NCBI GenBank assembly: GCA_037974965.1
Contig: JBBPFI010000006.1
Location: forward strand, 1,612,001 to 1,676,000
Reading direction: 5' to 3'
Length of the DNA: 64,000 bases
From: Dacryopinax spathularia
Lineage: Eukaryota; Basidiomycota; Dacrymycetes; Dacrymycetales; Dacrymycetaceae
The position numbers and the translations under genes were made by a program. The stretch's first letter is position 1. Each line of letters begins with the position of its first letter. This document shows positions 34,274 through 44,178 of the stretch, in pieces. The notes under the pieces are model-generated. The model was not told the DNA's origin. It searched no databases and saw only the letters and a list, made by a program, of their open reading frames with translations.

Positions 34274-34885
34274 CTATGCGTCTCTGCGGCCGCCCTGATC
34301 ACGCTCTTCTTCCAATCTCCTCTCAAGTGCCTCCATCAAGTCCTCATGTGCCTTGCTCAACGTCTCCTTCACAAAACCGACCGCCCAAAACGGTGCCCAA
34401 ATCTCAGCAGTCTCCGTCACTCTTGTCCGTTCCGCGCCCTTTGCCCCGCCCGCATCCCCAGCTTCTATAGGCTCGATATTCCAAACGTTCTTCAGCCGAA
34501 CTCCCATACCGGCCTTCGGATACGCCACAATCCCGTCGGGGGTGCGTGTGAACGCCGCCGTGTAAGTCCATGTCATCGGGAAGAAGCCGCACAGCAGCAT
34601 TCGATCGTCGATCTCCCATGTCTCCTCCGCTTCGTTTTCGGCGTTCGCTAGCGTCGACTTCCCAGCTGGCTTCGGTGATGTCGAGCTCTCGGAGTTGCCA
34701 GACGGGTTCTGTGAGAGGGAGGGCAGAACGTGGCACTTGATGACAAGCGGATTGAGCCGAATCAGCCGGTCGGGGTTGTGTACGATAGAGAGGACGGCGT
34801 CTTTCGAGAAAGGCAATTCGCGCACGGTCACCACCGTTGCATGTCGTTCGAACATCCTTCTCCGCAAGCTGGAGTCGAAGCACAC
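34274..34885 (-). CDS. DUF7053-like (START/Bet v1-type) small protein
   Basis: A single-exon frame. Of two early ATGs (34885 and 34855), the second (MFERHATVVTVRELPFSKDA) fits the usual start of this fungal family better. The order HNPDRLIRLNPLVIKCHVLP, then a Ser/Pro-rich insert, then LLCGFFPMTWTYTAAFTRTP, GIVAYPKAGMGVRLKNVWNI and WAPFWAVGFVKETLSKAHED is the pattern I associate with fungal DUF7053 proteins, which are expected to adopt a lipid-binding cradle fold. The function of the family is not known to me. It ends in a charged coil (LERRLEEERDQGG). Its place beside UGTs and dioxygenases would suit a ligand-binding helper, but that is inference. Confidence 0.65.
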   Translation of the reverse strand: MCFDSSLRRRMFERHATVVTVRELPFSKDAVLSIVHNPDRLIRLNPLVIKCHVLPSLSQNPSGNSESSTSPKPAGKSTLANAENEAEETWEIDDRMLLCGFFPMTWTYTAAFTRTPDGIVAYPKAGMGVRLKNVWNIEPIEAGDAGGAKGAERTRVTETAEIWAPFWAVGFVKETLSKAHEDLMEALERRLEEERDQGGRRDA

Positions 34886-36139
34886 CCCGGGGGGAGGGAT
34901 CGATGTCGAAAGTGATAGAGCACCGGCGGACCACCGGAGGCAAGCGCTATCGCCCGCATTGCGAAGTTGACCACTGCACAGGAACGAGGCACGGATCGGG
35001 CAGAAGACATCGGAGTCGTTCCGGCAGAATATTCCCAGATCAGACTAGGACCGAATAACGGCAGCTGACTAATCTGGGGATGAAAATAGAACCGGACGTA
35101 AGTTCCGCTCTTTTGATGAAGAGAAGCAGTGAGTCCCATGGCAACCATCTGTTAAAAGCTAGGAGCCGGTTCATTGCGCGAGCACTTGTCTTCTTGCTGG
35201 CCCTGGATCAACTCTAGGAAAGCAGGACAGTGAAGCCGCACCAAGCGGTCAGAGCCAGAAATTAACGCCCAAGCGTTGAGCTATCTCGGGCCGTTATCCT
35301 CCACATTTGCATTTCCAGAAGTTCTGGTCCAGTTATCTGCAAACACTAGAAGAGCCGAGGAGAAGATTACCGGCCAGCTGTTCTCAGCAAGCAAACCGCC
35401 AAACAGAAGAAGTTAAGGCTCTCGACGATTACCTTTTGCTGGGGGAGGGACTGCTCCTCACTTTCGCCTGCCGGGCCGACTTCTATTTCAGGCGCGGCGC
35501 ATGGGAAGAAGTTATGCCGAAGGCCGAGGGCCGAACCCGCGCCGAGTATCGAACGCAAGTTTGGGCGTCATCGCTCCACTAAACAACTCGATCGTGCTTA
35601 TTACTCCTTTACTACTGCGCGATCTTGGTTCATTAACGTGTGGGTTCGTAGGTAAAACCTCGAATTCGAACGCGCGACTCGGATCGCGACCCGAGTCAAG
35701 CGTAAAGCCGTTGCAAACCTCAGGATATCGTCTCGACCTGAACTCGCGAACATCCGCGCATCTTCATTTGTCCGCTGTCAATCGGGCACTATCCCTGGCC
35801 AGACCAGTACATATCGCCAAGATATGGCGCTCTCTTGGCTGTATGTCGCCCTAACTAAACTCTCGGCAACCCCGCGCGTTCCAAAGGCCGCGAACGCGTC
35901 TGCTCCAGTCGCCGTCCCCGCTTCTCCGGAACATCGGGCCGAGCGCGTGCAACCCCCGGTCCCGCTCGCGGCATCCAACCCCGCACTCACCGGTTGACGC
36001 GGCTCCTCGACCTAACTTGGTATCAAGACGGAGAATCACAGGCGATATGTCGGGCCTGTATATATACGGCTCTGCACGGTTCATATGGCTCGTCTTTGCT
36101 CTGGTTTACCCCGCCATCTGCACCGAATTGTAGCCCAGA
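34886..36139. other. Intergenic upstream of PhyH-B
   Basis: 1.25 kb with the divergent promoters of the DUF7053-like gene and PhyH-B. No other gene was recognised. Confidence 0.5.
36059..36064 (+). promoter_or_regulatory. TATA box of PhyH-B
   Basis: TATATA within GTATATATAC, about 76 bp before the start codon, a normal spacing for a fungal gene with a short leader. Confidence 0.5.
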
Positions 36140-37356
36140 ATGGTCGTGTTCTACAACCAGGCGACGTATAAGGAGGCTGCTCCTCCTGGAGCTGACAAAC
36201 CCAGCCCAAGACTCAACACAGGGAAGGAGGATGATCCTCAGTGGCTCAAGGACTTCTTGCGGGACGGCGTGCGTATCCATTCTATCTTTTGCACGACATC
36301 GTCCTGATATCCAGTAGTATGTCGTGGTCAAGGGCGTTGTTCCGAAAGAGAAGGCCCTGAACTACTATGCACCGGCCGCGGAAGACTGGCTGGAGGGCTT
36401 CAAGCTCGGCTACAAGCGTGACGACCCCAGCACATGGGACGTCAAGAACCTCCCAAGGCACAACCACGGTGGTCTCTACTCTCAGTACAGCTTTGCGCAC
36501 GCGCAGTTCGTTTGGGACGCGAAGACGGAGCCAAAGGTCGTCGAGCTGTTTGAGAAGCTGTGGGGGACGAAGGAGCTGACTGTGTCATTTGGTATGCACT
36601 ACTCCTTGCGGCAACTCATCCTTGGGCTGACGAGACATAGATGGCGGCAGTCTTGCTGTTCCGTTACCGCTCGACCAGGTCCAAGGCAATGCCAAGCCGT
36701 GGCCCCATTCCGACCAGAGCGCCTACCGCCCGCAACGGCACTGTGTGCAGGGTATCCTGAACATCGTATGTAGTCCTAGTCATCTTGTCCCAGAGCGCGC
36801 ACCTAACCCACCGCTTAGCTTCCGAACGGTCCTGAAGATGGCGGCCTCGCCGTCCTCAAAGGCTCCGCCAACCTCTTCGAGCAGTACTTCAAGGAGAACA
36901 TGCACCTCGAGCCGCCCGAGAAGTGGCCCACACGCGACGGGTTCTCCTGGACGGAGGAGCAGCTCAAGTGGTTCTACGACCGCGGGTGCGAGTGGGTGAA
37001 GCCGAGTATGGACCCGGGCGACTTCGTACTTTGGGACAGCCGACAGGTCCACTACGGCGCTTTCCCGACCGGCAGGAACAAGCGCTTCGCTATCTGTACG
37101 TCGTCCTCGTTACACTCTGCAAACGTGTTGCTGATGCAGATCTATAGACATCTGCTACAAGCCAATTGCTTTCATGAGTGAAGAACAGAGGGAGCGTAAG
37201 GTTGAGGCATTCAAGCGCGGCTACTGCACCTCGCATGATCCTTGTGACTTCGTCATCAAGGGCGATCAGGATGCGGACTGGAACATCGCCTTCCCGTACG
37301 GGAAACCAACGCTGAACGAGCAGGGCCAGAAGGCGGTTGGGCTGATCCCCTATTGA
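36140..37356 (+). CDS. Phytanoyl-CoA dioxygenase-like protein (PhyH-B)
   Basis: A predicted non-heme iron, 2-oxoglutarate-dependent oxygenase. Exons: 36140-36268, 36318-36591, 36641-36765, 36819-37095 and 37148-37356. It starts MVVFYNQATYKEAAPPGADK. Exon 2 holds KGVVPKEKALNYYAPAAEDW and LPRHNHGGLYSQYSFAHAQF. Exon 3 supplies the HxD iron ligands in KPWPHSDQSAYRPQRH. Exon 4 has the third ligand His in LWDSRQVHYGAFP and the 2-oxoglutarate-type Arg in NKRFAI. The end is IAFPYGKPTLNEQG to VGLIPY. The first gene of a tandem pair; exon 2 differs from PhyH-C at only about three residues. The substrate is unknown. The presence of all metal ligands argues it is active. Confidence 0.9.
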
Positions 37357-38096
37357 TTCGGTAAAGTGTGACTCCGCCTTGTTCTGAAGTGTGCCAAGTG
37401 GGTTGTTGTAATGGCATAGTTGCTTGAAATATCATGTATCGAAGTTGTTATTCAGCTATGCATTGCTGCCAATGTAGAACATCGCCCTCTCATCGGGAAG
37501 ACAATATCGCCCGATCCCCAAGGACCGCGGTGTAAGCTGGAATCACTGGGAAGAACGGGTTGACGTAAGTAGACCCTCAGCAATTCCTTTGCCTTTCTTT
37601 AGACCACCAGCTGCCTCTCTGGTCGACCACATATGATGGACCATGTCGCCCGCTTTACTCAATTATTAGTCTTGTCTTTATCATCGAAAGCCTCGGCGGC
37701 GAACCGAAGGCACTCAAACGCGACTGGCAACTGCATTTGTTACTGCAGAAGCGCAACGACACGCCTCGGCCTCGCGAAAGCATGCAGTACCGCAACGGAA
37801 CATCCACCTCTGCATTTCCGGCAATCGGCCCGACCACATGATCCCCGCACACCGCGCCTTGCCGGCCCCGCAATCGGCGTCCCCTACCTACCAAAGATGG
37901 ACAATCAAGTAATGTAATATACCGCCGTACGCTCGGACCTCGGGGACGATATTCTCCAAAGATACACCGGCTTCGGCGCTTCTTCGGTCTGATCGGTATA
38001 TAGTCCTGCGCCGCACTATACCCCGCCTAGCCCGCTTGCGTCTTACCCACCATCTACGTTACCCCGCACTCGCGAAGGCAGCAGAAATGGTCGTCT
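37357..38096. other. Spacer between tandem PhyH genes
   Basis: Contains the PhyH-B 3' UTR and the PhyH-C promoter. No third copy or fragment was seen. Confidence 0.5.
37998..38003 (+). promoter_or_regulatory. TATA box of PhyH-C
   Basis: TATATA about 94 bp before the PhyH-C start, similar in placing to the one before PhyH-B, so the duplication probably included the core promoter. Confidence 0.45.
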
Positions 38097-39307
38097 TCCA
38101 TGATCAGAGGAACTATAAGGAACCGGTCCCCGTGGGTGCCGATAAGCCTAGCCCGCAGCTCAATGTGGGCAAGGAAGATGATCCGCAGTGGTTGAAGGAT
38201 TTCTTGCGCGATGGTGTACGTATCATCACAGAATCATTCGCTCAGAGACTCATGGTTGCTCCAGTTTGTTGTCGTTAAGGGCGTCGTTTCGAAGGAGAAA
38301 GCCCTGAATTATTATGCCCCCGCAGCAGAGGACTGGCTGGAAGGCTTCAAGCTCGGTTACAAGCGTGATGATCCAAGCACGTGGGATGTCAAGAACCTGC
38401 CAAGGCACAACCATGGAGGGCTGTACTCGCACTACAGCATGGCTCACGCCCAGTTCGTGTGGGACGCGAAGACGGAGCCAAAGGTCGTCGAGCTGTTTGA
38501 GAAGCTGTGGGGAACGAAGGAGCTCACTGTGTCCTTCGGTGAGTCTCCTCCATACATTTGTGCTGAGCGGGTCTGACCGGATTATGCAGACGGTGGAAGC
38601 CTGGCTGTTCCCCTTCCGCTCGACCAGGTGCAGAACAACGCCAAGCCCTGGCCGCACTCCGACCAGAGCGCCTACCGACCTCAGCGACACTGCGTCCAAG
38701 GCATCTTGAACATCGTATGTTCCCATCTCTCCCTCCTCCCCGAAACGCGTGCTCACTCTCTATCAGCTGCCCAACGGCCCAGACGACGGCGGCCTGACCG
38801 TCCTCAAAGGCAGTGCCAACCTCTTCGAGCAATACTTCAAGGAGCACAAACACGAGGAGCCGCCCGAGAAATGGCCTACGCGGGACGGGTTCTCCTGGAC
38901 GGAAGAGCAGCTCCAGTGGTTCTATGACCGTGGGTGCGAGTGGGTCAAGCCGGTTATGGATCCTGGCGATTTTGTCCTCTGGGACTCGAGGGAGGTGCAC
39001 TATGGCGCTTTCCCGCGCTCGCGGAACAAGAGGTTTGCTATTTGTAAGCCTCCCAGCTTCTTTCAACTGGGATTCGGCGGCTGACGGTTGAGTATTAGAC
39101 ATCTGCTACAAGCCCGCTGCTTTCCTCTCGGAGGAGCAGAGAGAGCGCAAGATCGAGGCGTTCAACCGCGGCTACTGCACCACTCACGACCCCTGCGACT
39201 TTATCATCAAGAGCGACCAGGAGGCGGACTGGAATATCCATTTCCCGTACGGCAAGCCGAAGATCAACGAGCAGGGTCAGAAGGCGATCGGGCTGATCCC
39301 TTACTGA
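38097..39307 (+). CDS. Phytanoyl-CoA dioxygenase-like protein (PhyH-C)
   Basis: The tandem twin of PhyH-B with the same five-exon structure: 38097-38215, 38265-38538, 38590-38714, 38767-39043 and 39099-39307. It starts MVVFHDQRNYKEPVPVGADK. Iron ligands are present in KPWPHSDQSAYRPQRH and LWDSREVHYGAFP, and the co-substrate Arg in NKRFAI. The C-terminal exon reads YICYKPAAFLSEEQRERKIE, then YCTTHDPCDFIIKSDQEADW, ending GLIPY. Coding exons are far more alike between the pair than their introns and flanks, which fits duplication followed by purifying selection, or exon gene conversion. Confidence 0.9.
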
Positions 39308-39619
39308 GCGACTTTGATGCGTGGCGTGCAGTAGTCTTTGGCGGTTGATGTGTACAGATGCAGGTGTAACAACTAAGTAGTAAATTGTATCCTGTTTGCG
39401 TTTATAGGTTGCGTACGGTGTGCATTGTCAAATGTGCCCGCTACGGAGACGACTTGCTCGCAGAGAGGGGGAGTACAGCATAATCACTTTCATTTGTTTC
39501 ATCTTGGTTTTAGAATACAACAGCAGGATAACCTATCTAGACCTTAAGAGGCGCATGGCTGGAAGAGATATCGATGGACATCGGGTCCTGCGAAATCCAA
39601 TCAGCTCCAAGTATTGGAA

Positions 39620-41744
39620 TTACAGAACGAGTGAGCTCACCTTGCCAGCCTTCAGCTCCTCAGGCGACGGCATAATCTCGTGCCTCAACAGCTCGGTGCA
39701 CTTCATCACGACGGGGTCATTCTGCATGCTCGCAACCGCGACGACCTTGTCGTCCTTCACGTAGTACGCGATGAACTTGAGCTCCTCCGGGTTGCCCTTA
39801 ACGACAAGGCTGTCGAAACCACTGCCGCCGATGCCGCAGTAGCGCAGTTGCTGGCCCAGAGCGGACCAGAACACGGGTACGCGTGAGTACGGCTTGTGCG
39901 TGCCTGCGATCGCAGCGCCCACCGAGCGACCATGATCGGTGGCGACGTTCCAGTGCTCGACTCTCCGCACGGCTTCGTCGGGGGATTGCGGGTAGTGAGC
40001 AATGTCACCGATGGCGTAGACGTCGTCGTGGCCAATCACGCGGAGCTCTTTGTCGACCTTCAGACCGCCGTCCTTCTCGAGGGTGAAGGCAGGGTTGCCT
40101 TGCAGGAACCCAGTAGCAGGCTTCACACCGACACCCATGACAACGTAGTCGGCCTTCAGCACGGTGCCATTGCCAAGTTCGACTGACTCGACCTTTTGTG
40201 CTCCAGTGACAACGCCAGTCAGCGTAGTCGTGCCGTTGATCTTGGTCGTCTTCTCGCCCATGTGGAAAGTCACTCCGTTCTTCTCGAAGAACTACAGAGT
40301 ACGGTAAGTTATGCTCGAAAGGGGAATCACTGGCATGCAATACCTTCATGAGGCCACCACCGATCTCCTTGCCCAAGATACGCTCGAAGGGCACGGTCTC
40401 CATACCGATAACGTGGAGGGAGGCAGGCTCGTTCTTCATGACCACGGCAACAAGCTCCATGCTGATGAAAGAGCTACCAATAACAACGATGTTCTTGCCC
40501 TTCGACTTCAGGCCTACTCGATAGTCAGCCATCGCGACCGATCCTCATGTGACTGACGCTCACCTTGCATCTTCTTGGTGTCGTCGATGTTGCGCAGAGT
40601 GAAGACATTCTCAAGATCGGCGCCAGGGATAGGAAGGCGGCTCGGCCAGGAGCCAGGAGCAAGCACAAGCTTGTCATATCCGACGGTTTCGCCTCCCTGG
40701 ACCGTAACGACCTTGGAGGCAGTGTCCACAGCAGTGACTTCCGTGTCAAGGCGGAGGTCGACACCGAAGGTGTCCTTCAGCACTGAAGCTGGGCGCCACT
40801 CGAGCTTGGAAGGGTCGTCCAACAGACTCTTCGACAGTTTCGTACGATCGATCGGAGCGTTCTTCTCCTTCGTGAACATAGTGATCGGACCGGCGTAGCC
40901 GTACTGCTCGACTATCAGAAGTCCGGTCAGTCGACGATGGCGTGCGGACGTACCTCCCGCAATGCCTCAGCAACACTCAGACCTCCTGCACCACCACCAA
41001 CGATCACAACGCCCTTCCCCGTCGCAGACTGGCTAGCATTGTATTTGCTCCGCAAGAAAGGGAGACGCTCCTTGTTCGACTTCTTGGTCTTCTCAATTGG
41101 CGCCGTCACAGTAATCTTGGTCTTGTCGTCTGAGAGAACAGCGCGGAAACAGTGGATGGCGTCACGACCTGGGCCGTCCTCGATATCTCCGGTCTTGACA
41201 TCGAAGCAAGCAGAGTGCCATGGGCTGGGAAGTCAGATGAGCGCAACTTTTCAGCCCTTTCGGCACCGTTCTTACCAGGTTACGCGACCGTTCGAAGCAA
41301 GGACACCCTCTACAAAACGCCATCAGCCATCAGGCGCCGGAGTTGCACAAGTGTACGTACTGGCTAACGGGGCGCCGTAGTGGGTGCAGAACGCGCTGGT
41401 AGCGTATACTAAACACGAGATCAGCTCAATCACATATTCTGCTTCTCGTCCAAGTCGTGTGTACCCTTGTCACCGATACGAGAAACCAAGACCTTCTGGT
41501 CCTCGGCCCCGAAGTCGACCTCTTTCCTGTTGGACCTCTTCAGAACGTGATTCCATCAATAGGTAGATATATGCGCATACATCTGGCCATCTTGCACTTC
41601 GCTCGCCGGTAGCTCAACGGTATGTGTCGCCATCGTGTTAGCTGCTCTTGTGGTGGGGAATCCGAGTTGTGAGAGTACTGTTCTTGTTGCGGGACGAGCG
41701 GGACGGAAGAGCGGAAGAGCGCGAGCTCGTGCAAGTCTCAGCAT
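39620..41744 (-). CDS. Rieske AIF-like FAD/NAD(P)-dependent oxidoreductase
   Basis: A disulfide-oxidoreductase-fold flavoprotein with an N-terminal Rieske domain, the AIFM3/Nfrl arrangement. Rieske ligands: CTHYGAPL (C-x-H) and CPWHSACF (C-x2-H), split over three small exons at about 41170-41420. The FAD site is [19 protein letters not shown] (about 40960), the NAD site [18 protein letters not shown] (about 40480) and the second FAD motif [12 protein letters not shown]. The end at 39620 is AGKVSSLVL. Two in-frame starts exist: 41744 ([20 protein letters not shown], an Arg-rich mitochondrial-type presequence) and 41633 ([18 protein letters not shown]). Initiation at the second would give a cytosolic form. 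Confidence 0.9.
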
Positions 41745-42392
41745 ACAGCAGCCCTTTATGGGTCCCTAATAACGCAACGATACGGCCGACAGCTGTGCGG
41801 TGCAAGGTCGCTATATGCCGTATATGCAGGGATTTGGCAGTGCGCGAATGGAGGTTTATATTGTGTGATCGGTGGTTGGCCCATTTCGTACATCGTCCAC
41901 CCAACCAAATCGGCGCGTGATGTCATCGGCACCTTCGAGCGTTTGGCCCCGCACCGATCGAACCTCGACCTTGATGGTTTAGCCAATCAGCGCAAAGACG
42001 TATGTGGGCCAAGACTGGTAATCCAGACTGCCTATTTTCAACCAGCTGTACGCTCCAAACCATTTCCAAACGGCGTCTACTGAGCTCACAGTCTGCAGGT
42101 TCCTGACTCCGAACACCCAGAGCGCCTCTTGTCTTATCCGATTACTCGATCGACAATTTTACATGTCTCACATTTCCTAATAGTAGCATAGCCATGGTAA
42201 GAGTACTTGCTCGAAGCAATTCAGTCTTGTATGAAGAGTCCTTTCTTATGTATGGCCGTTGGAACATATCCCAGTCGTTGATCAAGCTCAATCAGGACCC
42301 TGCTGCGGAGGGCGATGTTCAAACAAGTCAGCAATTTACTCCACCTCTCTCTTGTTATGGGGACAAAGATGATCACGTGTCTCATAAGTGCA
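41745..42392. other. Intergenic
   Basis: The promoter of the AIF-like gene and the 3' flank of the aspartic-protease-like gene. No gene was seen. Confidence 0.5.
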
Positions 42393-43442
42393 CTACAGAG
42401 TCCGAGACGAGTTGAAATGAAATCCCAATTGACCTGCTGCGGCGTTGAACAAGTAGTCGAACTGGCTGAGCGCCCATCGACCAGTATTGATGAATGGTCC
42501 GTTGGCGAGCGCGGCATGTCTCCAGCTGACATACGCAGGCGAGCCGGTCTGACCGGTAGTGAAGTCGTAAAAAGTCTGGTTGTCGAGCTCAGGGAGGGTA
42601 AGGTCGAAGGAAGTTCCGTTCGCGACCATCGTTGTGCCTCCGGTTGCGGTACCAGGTAGATCGTCGCCCACGGGGGCTTGAACGATGGAAAATGTGATAC
42701 CGGTGTCCACGAGCAGGGAGGCGTTGAACGGCGTCCAGCTTGCACCAGGCACCGCGACTTGAACCTTTGGCGCTACCCAGTCGGAATACGATATGTTGCT
42801 TGCATTACCGAGCGGTTCAAGCTGGATCATGTCGAATACCGCACTGTTCTCGGGTGTAATACCAAGTGTGATCGTCCCGTTGCTTGGCGAAATGATGTAT
42901 CCAGGTGTCATGCTTCCTCCAGCCTGCATTTCCTGCAGCTGCAGGAACGCGTTCACTCCCAGTGGAACTGCGTTTCCGCAGCTGTCGACGCCTCCCCAGC
43001 TCATGTTGCCCCGATCGAAGCCGATTCCAAGCATCGTCACGCTGATCTCGCCAGGATCGGTGGTACATTCTCCCGTCGACCCGGAGCAGTACTGCGTCGC
43101 CACCCGAATAGGAATTGGGATGGTTGTAGCGCTCACGCTTCCACTCGATAAGGTGACCGGTGCAAGCACCCAATGGCCTTGGTAGGAATCGTTGCTGCTC
43201 GAGTAGGTGAAGCAGAACGACTCGCCCAAAGAGGTATAGTTCGACCCGAGGGCTCGAGGGCTGATGACGATTCCTGCTGAGCCGGTGTCAATCAGGAATT
43301 CGGCCTTGGGGCCATTGCCAATGCTGCCCATGATATGGTAGCCATTTGAGAGTGATGTGTCATTTGTAAATGGAAAGACGTAAGATGTCGCTTGTGCATT
43401 GCAGACGGCGGCAAGGATGATAACGGACGTGATTGGTCGCAT
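42393..43442 (-). CDS. Secreted pepsin-like (A1) aspartic protease-like protein
   Basis: One exon, 349 residues. It starts with a signal peptide (MRPITSVIILAAVCNAQA). The two-lobed pepsin fold is supported by both active-site motifs: AEFLIDTGSAGIVISP near residue 50 and SLLVDTGITFSIV near residue 245. Cysteines (FCFTYSS, YCSGSTGECTTD, VDSCGNAV) and many N-glycosylation sequons fit an extracellular protein. The second motif has Ile-Thr after DTG where active pepsins usually have Ser or Thr, so activity may be altered. There is no propeptide of usual length between the signal and mature-like start. The end is LGFHFNSSRTL, with no GPI signal. It may be a protease or an inactive homologue. Confidence 0.82.
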   Translation of the reverse strand: MRPITSVIILAAVCNAQATSYVFPFTNDTSLSNGYHIMGSIGNGPKAEFLIDTGSAGIVISPRALGSNYTSLGESFCFTYSSSNDSYQGHWVLAPVTLSSGSVSATTIPIPIRVATQYCSGSTGECTTDPGEISVTMLGIGFDRGNMSWGGVDSCGNAVPLGVNAFLQLQEMQAGGSMTPGYIISPSNGTITLGITPENSAVFDMIQLEPLGNASNISYSDWVAPKVQVAVPGASWTPFNASLLVDTGITFSIVQAPVGDDLPGTATGGTTMVANGTSFDLTLPELDNQTFYDFTTGQTGSPAYVSWRHAALANGPFINTGRWALSQFDYLFNAAAGQLGFHFNSSRTL

Positions 43443-44178
43443 GTTGGACTACTGTTGAAGGTCCAGCTGGTCATCCTACGTCCTCGAAGACCATGAGTAA
43501 GGGTATTTGTGGGCGCTTAACGGGGAGGCATACCTTGGAGGCGGGAGATTCAGGCACATAACGCTGATCTCGAGGGTCTGTCAGCTGGTGCGGTAGACGG
43601 ACAAGCCATCCATTCAGACAGAACATAATCAGACTCTCAAGATGAGCTTGAGGCGCAGACCAACCCAAGGCACCAACTGATTCGAAATGGCTGGCCAGGA
43701 CGGGCGTTTTGTCTCAGGGCTTCAGTGGCGAGACGAGCTAGGAACGCGGGGATTGTAGACCTGCTTCAGGTCAGGGACACGGCTCGATTGCACAGCTGGA
43801 CAGCAATACCAATACAGGAGCGATCCTACCGGCTGGCCACCCCAGTTGGGTTGCCAGGAGACACGCGACATGTAGCAAGGCAGCCGCGGTGCCGTTTCGT
43901 TGGGGGAGCCTCCAGAGATCGTCACAAGTTAAGCATAGCGAACCCTTCAAAATCTAGGTACAGTTGGGGTCTATGCAACCTCCACTGGAGCTCATGTTCG
44001 GTGATGGATTGCAATACAGCTCAGATCATCGAAGAGCAGGTGGTCGTCCAGAAGGAAGGCGCGACTTACATCGCGACCTCGCGCCTAACACGCGGAAACA
44101 AAGTAGTTGATTTTGGTCACATGATCTAGTTAGTGGCGGTGAAATCAGTCACGTCCTCCAATAGCATCGCGCGCGTCT
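43443..44178. other. Intergenic, divergent promoters
   Basis: 736 bp between the divergent starts of the aspartic-protease-like gene and DBF4. No repeat or gene was recognised. Confidence 0.5.

Noticed and set aside
41605-41640. tRNA A-box-like string (TAGCTCAACGGT)
   Set aside because: It is inside the coding start of the AIF-like gene, and no B-box or cloverleaf follows.
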